NCBI GenBank assembly: GCA_030248215.1
Contig: JASANG010002430.1
Coordinates: forward strand, 1 to 64,000
Length of the DNA: 64,000 nt
Reading direction: 5' to 3'
DNA from: Enoplolaimus lenunculus
Lineage: Eukaryota; Nematoda; Enoplea; Enoplida; Thoracostomopsidae
The notes under the pieces are model-generated. The model made no database searches. It was given only the letters and a program-made list of their open reading frames with translations, and had not been told where the DNA came from. Shown one piece after another: positions 34,342-45,284 of the stretch (positions are counted from its first letter, which is position 1; the number at the start of each line of letters is the position of its first letter). The position numbers and the translations under genes were made by a program.

Positions 34342-34853
34342 TGTGGGGTTCACGGTACCGATTGTGCGCTTGGGACCTGTTTTGTCACCTACCCATACCA
34401 GGAGGTAGAAACAACCGATATGAATAGGTTGCTAGCTAGCTACTACCCATATGGGTACTTTTACGTTTGTAGCTATGGGTAGCTAGTCTTCGGTTTGTTA
34501 CCCATATGGGTACCTTGCGTTTGTTTTAACAATATTTATAGTTTGCGCAATTTTTTAGATTTTTTCCAAAGATATATTGTAAAAAACACTAAACCAGACT
34601 GTAAAACAAAACTCACTGTACTGAGCCGTTTTAAAGAGCAAGCTTGAAAGTGTATTATGTTGGCATCTATATGGGCTACGAGCAGACATCGTGACTACCC
34701 ATATGGGTAGGTCAATATTTCAAAAATTTAGCTATGTGCAACATTTTATTTCCTGTTGGTATTCATATGGGTAACAAAAAATTTAGTGTGTACCGCTATG
34801 GGCATAGTGACAAAACAGGTACCAAGCGCACAATTGGTAACGTGAACCCCGCA
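34342..34853. mobile_element. Harbinger-like TIR element (family D), copy 2
   Basis: TIRs TGTGGGGTTCACGGTACCG and AACGTGAACCCCGCA, with TAA on both sides (34339-34341 and 34854-34856). Same length (512 bp) and the same TACCCATATGGGTA palindromes as copy 1 at 8042-8555. No ORF. Confidence 0.85.
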
Positions 34854-34856
34854 TAA

Positions 34857-35290
34857 CGGGCAACTATGAGTGGACTGTAATTTAGAGCACCTGGGTGGAA
34901 GCTTACAGCGATATTAATACAGAAAACCCGGTGTTACGAGTGATTTCGAATACTGAATTAGCTTCTTTTTTCCTGTTTCTGGCCCAAATTTTGCCTAGAT
35001 ATATTCCTTAGTACAAATAATTAAAATTTCAAATGTTAGTATACGATATTCTACACTACATTCAGGCTACTTGGTTTACCACAATGCAAACGTTTTCGAA
35101 AATATCGCATATGATATTGACTAACAATATTTCGAATATCATATGATATTGCAGTAAAAACACCGAATGTCACTTCAGGATAACAGACAATTCATATTTT
35201 TTGAATTCGATGGCGCATCGACATGCAGATCCGTTAATAGGGACAAAACGTGTTCCAGGTTGCTCCAGTTATACGTGAACCCCGCATAAG
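34857..35290. repeat. Family E element fragment
   Basis: It contains AATATCATATGATATT palindromes (35100-35155), GGGACAAAACGTGTTCCAGG and a right end ACGTGAACCCCGCATAAG. The right end resembles the family D terminus, but the interior is unrelated. It directly abuts the family D copy. Confidence 0.5.
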
Positions 35291-35509
35291 CTATGGTGTA
35301 TACCCACAGAAATGACAGAAGCGGATAATGATCAAAATGACGGAAACGGATATTGACGTAAAAGGCTCAAAAGATGTGTATTTTTTTATTTTAAACAGTT
35401 TCGGTATAGACGTGTACTGGGTTTTTAAGAAACTATTAAAAAACAGCAGACGCACGGAAAGTTTTGGGTGAGTTTGGTTATTTTTAGTTTAAAAACAACC
35501 GGAGACGAG

Positions 35510-35850
35510 AGAAACCGGAGCCGGATCTCTCCAGGCTACAACAATTCGAAGAATTTCACAGCGAGTATACGGGGTGTAACTTGTGTATGTGCAGAGTGTG
35601 TAAGACGCATACATACTCGTGCACATAGAGGTACGGGGTTCGATTCTCGGCGTGGTGGTGGCCATTTCTTTCGGAGAAATTAATAAAACCATTATATTCG
35701 CAGCACTTCGGGGACTGGGGTCGTTTCGATCGTGCAGTCTGACATGGAGGTCACACCGAGACGGGCGCTGTAAATTGCAGACTCATGGATTCGGAGAAGT
35801 TTGAATTCGCGGTCCCGGGGAGACCGCCGAAAATTGGGTCAATGTGAGTA
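35510..35850 (+). repeat. SINE-like family B, copy 2
   Basis: CGCATACATACTCGTGCACA, a B-box-like GGGGTTCGATTCTCGGCG, CATTTCTTTCGGAGAAATTA, ATTATATTCGCAGCACTTC, in the same order as at 18385-18690. The A-box side is shortened compared with that copy. Confidence 0.55.
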
Positions 35851-36010
35851 TACACGGTTTAGCTTGTGTATGCGCAGTGTGTGTATGTTAAGACACATAC
35901 ATCGATATTTTCCGGCGTGGCCATACCTTTCGGAGAAATAAAAAACAATTATATTCGCAGTACTTCAGGGAAAGGGTTCGTCCCGACCGCGTAGTCTTGA
36001 CATTGGCTAC
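35851..36010 (+). repeat. SINE-like family B, copy 3 (B box lost)
   Basis: TGTGTATGCGCAGTGTGTGT, CCGGCGTGGCCATACCTTTC, GGAGAAATAAAAAACAATTA, TATTCGCAGTACTTCAGG. It follows copy 2 head to tail; the tRNA-like centre is deleted. Confidence 0.5.
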
Positions 36011-36021
36011 CGAATAAATTT

Positions 36022-36555
36022 ATGCTGGATTCACGATATACTGGGGCAGGCGGGTCACAGTTTGTCCCATGTTGATTCAACGTTAAATCTCATATTGGAT
36101 CAACATTCAAAGCTCGAAGGTCATATGACATTTAGCTTACAAACCACCGCTCTCAGATGTTAAATGTGTAGAAGAGTCGGTATGTCACGTGATAGTGTGG
36201 GACATTTATGCGAATATCATATGATATTCCAGAATTTTACAGCGAATATCATATGATATTCAGCGGAACAGTGTAATCATCGAGTGGTAATAAGCAACTG
36301 GAATGTCCAGCGGCAGTGGCACAGATGTGCGCTAAAATACCGAATGCACGCCTGCAAATTCGTTCCGACACAAGATCGCTTAGAACCACACCTCATAATT
36401 CAGAAATTCAACTTTCAAATTGTAAGTGTCATTTGAAAATATTATGATACTGAACAGCAAAAGGTGACCTACACATAAATAGCAGACGTTACCCAATAGT
36501 CTAATACTGACAAAACATGTCCTGGGCTGCCCTCGTTATAACATGGACCTCCATT
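36022..36555. mobile_element. Family E TIR element, most complete copy
   Basis: Left end GCTGGATTCACGATATACTG then GGGCAGGCGGGTCAC; right end CTGGGCTGCCCTCGTTATAACATGG (imperfectly inverted). The interior has two AATATCATATGATATT palindromes (36217-36257) and TATGTCACGTGATA. Other pieces are at 34857-35290, 38560-38900, 44158-44250 and 47665-47845. Confidence 0.5.
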
Positions 36556-36752
36556 AGTAATGGGCATCGGATATTTTTTCATATCCAATTATGGCAATTC
36601 TCACTGGATATTTATCCGGATATATCGAGATATCCGGATATTCGACGTTACATTTTCTATTTCGGATATCCGAAACTCGACTTTGCGTTTTTTTGGGTTT
36701 CCGAGCCTCAATTTTTGTTTCTCAAGAACATGATTTAACTTGTTGCTCTAAG
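36556..36752 (+). mobile_element. TAGTGATGGGC-type element, copy 1
   Basis: TAATGGGCATCGGATATTTT leads into GGATATCCGGATAT-type palindromes, then CGAAACTCGACTTTGCG and TTTTTTGGGTTTCCGAGCCT. An inverted copy is at 42965-43147, which ends ATGCCCATCACTA. The TAGTGATGGGC end resembles known hAT termini. Confidence 0.6.
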
Positions 36753-36757
36753 GAAAA

Positions 36758-36935
36758 TGGCCCATGGAAAGATCAGTGGCGGATAGTTTTTCTGTGGGAT
36801 AAGCTTTAGACTAATTTTTTGCTTGGTTTAGGCATAGGCTTAGGCTATGGCTAGAAATAAGCTCATTCCTACACTTAGGTTTAGGCTTAGGCTCAGGAAT
36901 ATGCTTATAATACTGTTCCGCCCCTGTTCCTTAGA
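36758..36935 (+). repeat. TTAGGC-rich element, copy
   Basis: It opens GGCCCATGGAAAGATCAGTG, then TTTAGACTAATTTTTTGC, TTAGGCATAGGCTTAGGC, TTAGGTTTAGGCTTAGGC and AATATGCTTATAATACTG, and closes TTCCGCCCCTGTTC. It is one of the clearest copies. Confidence 0.75.
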
Positions 36936-38077
36936 TTGGCCAGTGAATTACACTAAACCACAAGTTGATTGCTAAAAGGAAGAGCGTAAAACATGCAAGT
37001 ATAAAAATAGTTTTTATATGCAACTACTTACAATAGTGCTGGGTATTCGGTTTCGAAGATTGCTACTGACTAATAAATAGTTGCTTTGGGTACCTAAGAT
37101 TGAGTTGGTCTGTCCCTGATTCTACTGAATGTGATTCTTCCCTCAAAATTTTTTGAGAGGAAAATCTTGTAATGTAGGGACCATATAATTTTTTACAGAA
37201 AAACTTTATGATTCGGAAAATAGTTTTGCAGGGGGACATTGTCATTTTATCACAATAAAAGCGGAATTAAAAATGTATTTTCAACTGTTCAAAAATCTAT
37301 ATAAACAAAAAAGTTCTATTTTAATAAATTTTCGACAAAGCGCCAAATTTTTTAGTTGATAACTCAATATTGTGTTGACAGAAAAATAAAACATCTTTGA
37401 AAGTTCAATGATTCAATATCTGTTGCCTCCGTTATTTTGATCACTATACGTTTCTGTTATTTTTACTATCCGTTTGCACTCCGAGCTTTTATCGATGTCC
37501 GCCATTATTTATCAGTATCTTGTTAATATTTTTGTTGTTCGATTCAGTTTCGGATTTTTTAAGTATTAAAACAAGCGAGTAATCATTTGTTCGACGAGTA
37601 CAACTGCAAAAACATGGTCTGATACTGCTAATTTTATCAGACTTTTCTTGTAGTCCCAAAAGCAAATTGCAGATATTTTTCAATGCCAATTTTTGCCATC
37701 AAACTAAAACGCTTGTAGCATGCTTTCGTACGCTGCCACAAGCGAATAAACTAAATCAAGGAACCAAAAAAGTACTGATCAAAACCTTTATTATAAAAAG
37801 AAATGGTTGTGTTGTGATCAACAGCAAAATCATACAAAATTGCATGGGCACCCAGTTTGTTGTTGTCAACTTCAACACAACTCACTGACTCATTTGTATA
37901 GATATCGTATATAACGGCGATTTATGGTAACTCATATTAAGATTGTTTGAGGGGCACAGTCGGAGAAGAGATAGGGGGCACTGACAGTTTTAGTAACTTT
38001 TACAAATGTATTTCTGTTAACGACTAAATTCTAGGGGATACATATGAACTAAACCCCATATATATACTTTAGGTAAT
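36936..38077. other. No supported gene
   Basis: AT-rich with chance ORFs; no repeat recognised. Confidence 0.45.
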
Positions 38078-38279
38078 TGACGCGGCCCTTTCCAAACCAG
38101 AATCCTGGCAACGTGTAAGAGTCGGCTTATGGTGCTTTCAGCGGTTTCAACTGGTGCCAGAACGAACTGTCAAAATTTGTGTCGCACAGCCATCGTTAAT
38201 ATGCTCGAGGAGGTCATTCTGTTCGAACAGAACCTTGAAAAGACTGATGATAGTTTGTTGTGGACTGTTTTGAAGTCTT
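38078..38279 (+). pseudogene. Possible exon or gene relic
   Basis: After an acceptor-like TATATACTTTAG, the DNA reads VIDAALSKPESWQRV in one frame and, shifted, VNMLEEVILFEQNLEKTDDS with a stop after LLWTVLKS. Base use is more protein-like than the surroundings. A GTAAGA..CTTTCAG pair lies between the two, but an intron of about 27 nt would be too short, so a frame-damaged relic is likely. Family unknown. Confidence 0.3.
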
Positions 38280-38559
38280 GACTCAAATTAGAAGTCAAAA
38301 AAGCATCATGGGTATTTGATATTTGCGATGCCACTGTTTCGCTACTTTGAGATCAGCTCTGTTGGCTGTGGAATAGTTTCTGTTATTGCGTGATAGAACC
38401 GAATTATAGATAAAACTCTACATACTGGCGACTAGGTCAAACTTTTTACCAGTGGTGTAAAGAAACGTTTTTGGATCGTCGATGGGAAACCAAATGCAAT
38501 TTTAGTGCTAATCTTCACGCAAAATTTTGATTTTAATCCATGTTGATAGTTTGGACCTG

Positions 38560-38900
38560 GGTGGGCCGCTTTATGCGTGACGCACGTTTTAATCGGAGCA
38601 GGCAGGTGACGATTTCTCCCATGTTGATTCGACGTCAACAACTTAGGTATGTCACGTGATACTGTGGGACATTTATGCGAATATCATATAATTCAAAATT
38701 ACAACGATTATCATATGATATTCAGCTGTCAGTGCAATCTGCGCTTGCTTAGAAATGAATATAAAGTCACATGACAGACGCACGTACTTTAAAATACCAA
38801 AAACATGCCACAAATTTCGTGATGCCAAAATCGCTCAGAACTACGGCTTCACAGTCCAAAAATTCAAATAGGACAATTTGGGTACTGTAGTGACCTGAAT
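38560..38900. repeat. Family E element, partial copy
   Basis: CCCATGTTGATTCGACGTCA, TATGTCACGTGATACTGTGG, CATTTATGCGAATATCATAT and ATCATATGATATTCAGC match 36080-36260 in order. Confidence 0.6.
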
Positions 38901-39518
38901 AAAGGGGGTCCCCATTTTGAGTCCCAATCAATTAAACTCAGTATTCCTAATAAGAATGCGTAATCGGATAGAGTCCTTAAACCCGAATTAGAGTCCATAT
39001 ATGTCAACTGTTTTTAATTGTAGTGCATAAATAACTTCAGATCCAAATAAACTTGAGTTCGAAACGTTAAAGCATAAGTACTTAAGCTTGGAAAGTGCAT
39101 ACATTCGTAAGTATAACATTTCATTGCAACGGATAATTGCAGTACCGGATATATTTTAATATACGAAGGGCGGGGGAGCGTGGGTTAAAAATAAATAACA
39201 GTGCGTAACCGAATAACAGTGGGAAACCCTCTGGAGAGGTCAAATAAATATATCTCCCCTACTTTTTATTTGCGTCATTACAGCATGCTACCTCACAGGT
39301 ATGCATCCGTCAGTGGACCACGTTTCTCGACGTTTGTCTGAGTTTTCTGTGGCCGGTTTATCACTTCGAGCTGATCATTCGCTGCGGTTTGATTTTTAAC
39401 ATTAAAGATGTTTTATGGGTCATCTATCTAATAAGTGCTTGTGATTTAGAAAAATATTACCTAAAACGAACAACCCAGATTTGCAGTTTTGTTGAGAGTT
39501 TTTTGCCAATGTATAGAG
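38901..39518. other. No supported gene
   Basis: AT-rich, one short G-rich stretch (39165-39180). Nothing recognised. Confidence 0.45.
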
Positions 39519-39670
39519 CAGGACCGTAACAGAAGTATAAGCATATTCCTAAGCCTAAACCTAAGCGTAAAAATGAGCTTATACCTAAGCCTAAGCCTAA
39601 ACTTAAGCAAAAAATTTGTCCAAACTTCAGCTCACTCATTTGCAGTCCCGTAGAAAAACGTCCCACTCAA
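39519..39670 (-). repeat. TTAGGC-rich element, copy (minus orientation)
   Basis: CATATTCCTAAGCCTAAACC, TATACCTAAGCCTAAGCC and AACTTAAGCAAAAAATTTG, with GAGCAGGACCGTAAC and GCAGTCCCGTAGAAAAACG at the two ends. Confidence 0.75.
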
Positions 39671-39879
39671 CATGTTTTATTTTTGTGATAACACAATTGA
39701 GGCGAGCGTATATTCACCAGTTTTCAAAAATTTTAATGAAAAAATGGCGGACGCATTGAATTTTTTTGAAATTTTGTGTGAATTTTGTAACTGCAGCCTC
39801 TGTAATAAAAAATTGCGAGATATTCACGTGATTTATAACTACTAATTTTGGACGTAAAAATAACAGAATTTCCGTTATT

Positions 39880-39955
39880 TCTATAACGGAAACAGAAACG
39901 GAAACGGACACCAAGTTTTACCGAAAACTGAAACGGATATCCGGTTACACCCTGA
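39880..39955. mobile_element. CAGGGT hAT-like element, right end only
   Basis: GGAAAC hexamers (AACGGAAACAGAAACGGAAA) lead to ATCCGGTTACACCCTG. The left end is not found. Confidence 0.45.
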
Positions 39956-40532
39956 ACGTTACCTTCAGTGCAGCTTCGCCTCAAAGAACTTTTCTCATAC
40001 GGTTAATTTTCATAACAATTGATAGGTAGTTTATATGGTAATAATGACGGATTAGTATTAAAACTCATCTAAGCTTTGATCAGCTATTAAAATCAAGTAA
40101 ATAGATTTGCAGAAAATTCTACGTAGTGTAAACATTCCGGCCGAAACTGTATTGCGAAGCCATTCGTATTTTTAGAGGTTGATGTATTGACACGATTAGG
40201 GGAATGATTGATACTTATTTCGCCTATCCAGAGGCCCCCTCCAAATTAGGTTTTGGACTATTAGATACTTTCCGATCCCGTTTAAGTTGATTGTGCAACA
40301 CATATTTCTTATCTCAGTCATTTTTCATTTTAGTTATTACTTCAGAAATACACTTTTAAGACTGGAGTGTGCTGCTATGAACGTAGGTAACATAATGCAC
40401 GAGTTTTGAAATACATAATTCAGAGCTCACCTATTGATTCTGATTCAAAATAGGATCCCAAACAGGCTTTACCTGCCATACTTTTGCCCGGGACACCACA
40501 GCCTTCGTTAAAGCCATTAAAATCCTTTCTAC
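39956..40532. other. No supported gene
   Basis: AT-rich; nothing recognised. Confidence 0.4.
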
Positions 40533-40811
40533 CAGGGTACGGCAATTTCGGCAGTGAAATTTTGCATGAGTTGACAAAATTTGTTTTGTGCGTTAAATTT
40601 TGGTACAAATTTGAAGAAAAGTTGCCAGGGTTTTGTAAAAAATAATCGTAAAACCAAATTATTTGACGCCACCTTACAAATATTTGCTAAAATTAGCGAA
40701 TCGAACTTTATTTTAACTTAAAAACTTCGCCTCACCACCGGCTTCACCTTCGGCTCGAGCAAATTTTGTTGAGCTCCGGCTCCACTATTTCTCGCCTCCG
40801 GTTGAACCCTG
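40533..40811. mobile_element. hAT-like CAGGGT element, GGCTCC-type
   Basis: It starts CAGGGTACGGCAATTTCGGC and ends CGCCTCCGGTTGAACCCTG. Flanks CTTTCTAC (40525-40532) and CCTTCTAC (40812-40819) agree at 7 of 8 bases, an 8-bp target duplication. It has GGCTTC/GGCTCC arrays near the right end. Confidence 0.7.
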
Positions 40812-40996
40812 CCTTCTACCGCTATTTTTTTGGTTTTCAAACAAGGTAAAATCGTTTATCCTTAGAAAATAGTACTCAAAAGTACCACATTCTCATACAT
40901 CTTCAGTATTTTAGGCAAAAATTTTGTTAACATGATTGCATAATAAACGTTCTAAGTTTTATTTGTCATCAAGCAAACATTTGTGATAGAAATATT

Positions 40997-41262
40997 TAAC
41001 CCTTTCACTCATAGAGTATACTATGAACAACTAAATACAATAATGTACGAGCAATACACACACTGTGAGCAGTGTTTAACATTTATAACATATATGCGCT
41101 GTGCAAAATCTCCACAAGAAGTTTCAGCCTCAGGCTCAAGCGTCAAGCTCCTATAGCTCAGTGGTCATCGTAAACGCCTTCCACCCGTGACACTGGGGAT
41201 CGAATCTTACCTTGAAATTACATCTCACATGAAATTGAAAATATTCATGTGAGAAAGGGTTA
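40997..41262 (+). mobile_element. TA-flanked TIR element with tRNA-like promoter (family C), copy 2
   Basis: Ends TAACCCTTTCACTCATAGAG and ATGTGAGAAAGGGTTA. The A box is TAGCTCAGTGG (about 41154-41164) and the B box is GGATCGAATCT (about 41197-41207), preceded by GGCTCAAGCGTCAAGCTCCT exactly as in copy 1. Closely similar in order and length to 17391-17657. Confidence 0.75.
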
Positions 41263-41269
41263 ACGAAAA

Positions 41270-41338
41270 AATTGTTACTTAGTGTCTTTAATAAAAAATT
41301 CTTACTTAGTGTCTTTAATAAAAAATTCTTAGTGAGTA
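41270..41338. repeat. Short direct repeats between family C copies
   Basis: TTCTTACTTAGTGTCTTTAA occurs twice here, and its first half again near 41441. This marks a local duplication that carried pieces of the element. Confidence 0.7.
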
Positions 41339-41431
41339 TAACCTTTCACTCATAAAGATTTCTATGAGAAACTAAATACAATAATGTACGATCTCATATG
41401 AAATTGAAGATATTCATGTGAGAAAGGGTTA
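41339..41431 (+). mobile_element. Family C, 93-bp internally deleted derivative
   Basis: It keeps both ends (TAACCTTTCACTCATAAAGA and ATGTGAGAAAGGGTTA) and the ACTAAATACAATAATGTACGA block, but the tRNA-like part is gone. A further left-end fragment runs from 41457 to about 41545. Confidence 0.7.
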
Positions 41432-41703
41432 ATGAATAAATTCTTACTTAGTGTCTTACCCTTTCACTCATAGAGATGAGCAACTAAATACAATAACGTA
41501 CGAGCAATACACACACTGTGAGCAGTGTTTAACAGCGTATGTATATTTCAATTTGATCCTTTCTTCGTGGAACGTATTTGAAACGACTCATGTTATAGTT
41601 CGAGAGAAGGGTGACATTCGGCAGAATCTGCTGAATTCCAGGTGGCCAACGCAAGTATTTACTAGTCAGTAGCAAGTTTCTAAACCAAACACTGAAGTGT
41701 GAG

Positions 41704-42330
41704 AAGTTCGTGATTTTGGCTAGACCCGGTATCCTGTATCTCCTGTATAGTTCTTTCCTCGATGTATGCTTATCGCTCTGATTTAGTAAACGCGGCCGGT
41801 AAATGTTTATTGAAACCCAACCCCAAATCCTGTATAACACCAATTAACACTACCAGTAAATCACAGGTTATGTAATTTAACTGGCAACCTGAGCCGGAAT
41901 CCTTAAAGCCGACGCCTGAATCTGGTTTAGTCCAGCCACTGGCTTTACCGTTACCAATACTTTTACTGTTTCCCAGAATCCGTGCGATTCTAACCCCGTT
42001 AGAATCACACCCTGATAAACCGTGCACTCTAACCCCGTTAGATTTACACCAAATTTCCGACCAATCTAACCCCGTTAGATTTGGCCAAACCGTTGTAGAG
42101 TAATAAATCTAACCCCGTTAGATTTATTAAACTACTTTTCCCAGGTTCCCCAGTAAGCCCAAGTTTTCCTTTAACACATGACTCCAGTATCCGATACTGG
42201 GTAATTCTGGCGCCTTGCGCTACACAACTGTATCCGTACACCTGATTTCCTTCACATTTTACGCCACCGTGACAATCTTAATCTAATCCAATTCAAACCT
42301 ACTTACCAATATGTCCGCTTCACCGCCTGA
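41704..42330. repeat. Repeat family A, copy 2
   Basis: Same order as 1-490, followed by more TCTAACCCCGTTAGA units (near 41987, 42027, 42066 and 42110). The C/A-rich non-coding tract 42331-42800, with CAACAACAACAATATT and a pair of inverted AGCTATGTC phrases, may belong to the same element. No ORF. Unclassified; possibly the end repeat of an old retro-element. Confidence 0.6.
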
Positions 42331-42964
42331 GACTGTCCAACCAAGAAACATATAACAATACACGCGCAGTTAAATACACCAAATTAGAGTCACCGATCTC
42401 ACTAGCTTCCAAGTCAAGACTGATTCCGGTCCTGGCTACCCCTTTTTGCATCTCGACCTCATTTGCATTTCGCCGACACCCACAGTTGGGTGTCCGCTAT
42501 GCGGTTAAAGTCCAGAGCCACACACCCGGTATCACTTCCGTAACAACAACAACAATATTAGCACCTTTAGACACACACATTAAAAGCACCATATTTGTGC
42601 TGACATAGCCTAGCTATGTCGTTATCCGCAGCATAGGCCAACAACAATTGCAACATTAATCAGCAACATTTTACGATCACGCAGGGCCCTGGTAAATTAA
42701 CATTGCGGACACAGCCGCCATTGCATCGATTTTAACAATTCTACGCCTTGTAGCAACGCCTAAGCCTAACTTAAGTTCTAAGAGAGACTAGGTGGAGCCA
42801 GGGACTCCCTTAAGGTGTGGTTTTGATTTAAGGTTTTATTTTGTATTTTAGTTTTTAGTTTGAAAAGGTTTAAGAGTGGCAGAGCCACCTACATAAAGTA
42901 TTATTGAAGCAGTTGCATAATAAATAACTATTCTAATTAGATTTGTATGTTTTAACCTGATAAC

Positions 42965-43147
42965 AATCATCTTGTGGGAAAGGGTACATACTTTATAGCA
43001 ACAAGTTAAAAAACAAGGGCTTAAGAATCCCAAATTGAGGTTCGGGAACCCAAAAAAGCACAATCGAATTTGGGATATCCGAAATAAACAATTTAATTTC
43101 GAATATCCGGATATGCGGATAGCGGATATATCCGATGCCCATCACTA
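42965..43147 (-). mobile_element. TAGTGATGGGC-type element, copy 2 (inverted relative to 36556)
   Basis: AATTGAGGTTCGGGAACCCA, then GGGATATCCGAAATAAACAA, CGAATATCCGGATATGCGGA, closing TATATCCGATGCCCATCACT. About 70-80% alike by eye with copy 1 once inverted. Confidence 0.6.
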
Positions 43148-44157
43148 AATTATCTATGTCGATGCGTTTTGCAACATAATCATATCTATGTCGTCACATC
43201 TACAACTTAATATAAGAGAATTAGCCCTAGTATTCTGCGGGTTTCCTAAGAAATTATTTGTTGGCACTTGACCGGTATAGCGAATAAAAAATGTTTATAG
43301 AAGTGTGTATATAATTTGCAGCTGCACCAACTTAAAAAATTTACTTATCTATTTGCGCTCCCCAACTCAAATCCTGCACTCAAAATAATATTTCTGATAT
43401 TTACGAAACAATTTCTTACATTTAACAAACATAATAAGCAAGGTGCACTTGAAAAGTATTTCTGTTATAACAGAAAAGTTTTCAAAAAAGGTTTGAAATA
43501 AAGTCTGAAAATAAACGTTTCCCAGATATTTGTAGAAAAATTGCCTTAAATATCAGAAAAACTTTTCAGATTTGCCACAGAAAATATCTTTCCAAATAAA
43601 TTCAGAAATACTTTTTTGTGTGTGTGGACATTCATAATATACGTGTCTATATGAACTATGATTGTGGTAAACACGTTCTCAAACTATTAATGAATAATGT
43701 GAGAAATGCCGTTTACAATTTAAGTTCGTAGCTTAAAGGAAAAAATGTGAGTTTTGGGTCCTAGCGAGTCACATTAAACGTGATTAAGCTGTTAGGTTAT
43801 ATAATTTTCATGTATTCAATATACAAAACAGAAAGGTCAGTAATGGAAAATCGCTCATTTTCGTATACTTAGCATGTACAGATTAATTTCTGTAAGTATC
43901 AGTTGTGATATGAGGTTTAAGGTCGCATAGGTAGCGCGATTTCAATATTCTTGGAAAATATATAGCACAGAATTGAAACAGTCTATATACTTTTGCTATA
44001 CGAATCACATTACCTGCAAACTGCATTAAAACGGCAGAAAGCGACGTTACCACCAAACAGGGAAACAGCTAGTAAACAATATGACATAATCTATAAGCCC
44101 ATATTCTCAAATAGAGTAACTGTTGTCAGTCAGTAATAGGTTTTCAAACTAGTTTGC
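43148..44157. other. No supported gene
   Basis: AT-rich. A 61-codon ORF at 43316-43501 has no motif or splice support. Confidence 0.45.
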
Positions 44158-44250
44158 GGGGTTCACGTTAAAACTGGGGCAACGTGGGACACGATTTGTA
44201 CCTTTTAAAATATTGGGTAATATTTTGTCTGGTTTTATTAACCCTCTATC
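44158..44250. repeat. Family E left end
   Basis: GCGGGGTTCACGTTAAAACTG then GGGCAACGTGGGACACGATT. The partner right end was not found nearby. Confidence 0.45.
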
Positions 44251-44654
44251 AAATTCCAAAACCGCACTTGCCTGCTAAGAACTGGTATGGATCATACCTT
44301 TGTATGTCAATGTTATATCTATCACGTTCTCGTTGTTGTTAGCCTTATAATACAGTTTTAAAAATATCTACACATGTCATGCAGTACATAGGTAGCTACT
44401 GTGTATGTCGAGTGTCATGATACTCTGACTGACAAGTTAGTAACATTGACATTAGCAGACGGGTTAAATGGTTCAGTTAGGCTATCGGACATTTCGCTGA
44501 ACTATGGTACCACCAGCGTATTTTTGGCTCGGACATTTTTATTTTGGCAGAGAAAACTGAAATTTTGGCGACAAATTGGCTGGTAACTTCAAATTTCAAC
44601 GAGAAAATTCAAATTTTGTCGATAAATTCAAGGGACATTTAAATTTCAGCGAGT

Positions 44655-44975
44655 AAAATTGACTAAGCCTAAACCTAAGCAAAAAATTAGGCTGAAACCT
44701 ATAATCCAAGTCCATTGCAGTCCTGATGGCATACAAGACGGCTCCTAACCGTAAAGATAGACAATTCAGATGTTGGCTAAGTGTTAGGTTTCAGTGGCCC
44801 GTGTCAAGATAAGGAGTGGAACGTTTTTTCGCGGGACAGCCATAAAGTAAGCTTAAGCTTTAGATATATTGTTTGCTTAGACTTCGGCTTAGGTATAAAC
44901 TCGTTGTTACCCATAGGTTTAAGCTGTAGGTTTAGGAATATGTTTATACTACTGTTGCGGCCATGTTCTATACAT
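44655..44975. repeat. TTAGGC-rich element(s), two rearranged pieces
   Basis: ACTAAGCCTAAACCTAAGCA (44668) in one direction and GCTTAGACTTCGGCTTAGG (44875) in the other, closing ATACTACTGTTGCGGCC. It looks like two nested or broken copies. Confidence 0.6.
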
Positions 44976-45284
44976 TGGTTTTTTCAGCTAAATGTCAACT
45001 ACGAAGCTTTGCTATATTTTTGTAAAGATTGTCTGTTTCTCCCAAAAGTTAAGTTTTACAAATATTGAAGACGTTTTTGTTTTCATGTATATATTTTTTA
45101 TTGAATAACTGTTTATTAGACTTGACATGGAGTAATGGCCCAAGAAGCCTTGTGTTGCACCGCACGAACGATCACACATTTTCTGATCTATAAAATTCTA
45201 AAATCACATCTTGGTTGTTAGTAAATATACTTTCGCTTTTGTAGGACTCGGTTATTTTTGTTTTTAGCGTTCTATATCTATGTC

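Noticed and set aside
36758-36935. True telomere or internal telomere array
   Set aside because: The TTAGGC units are degenerate, few per copy, run in both directions and sit inside an element with fixed ends.
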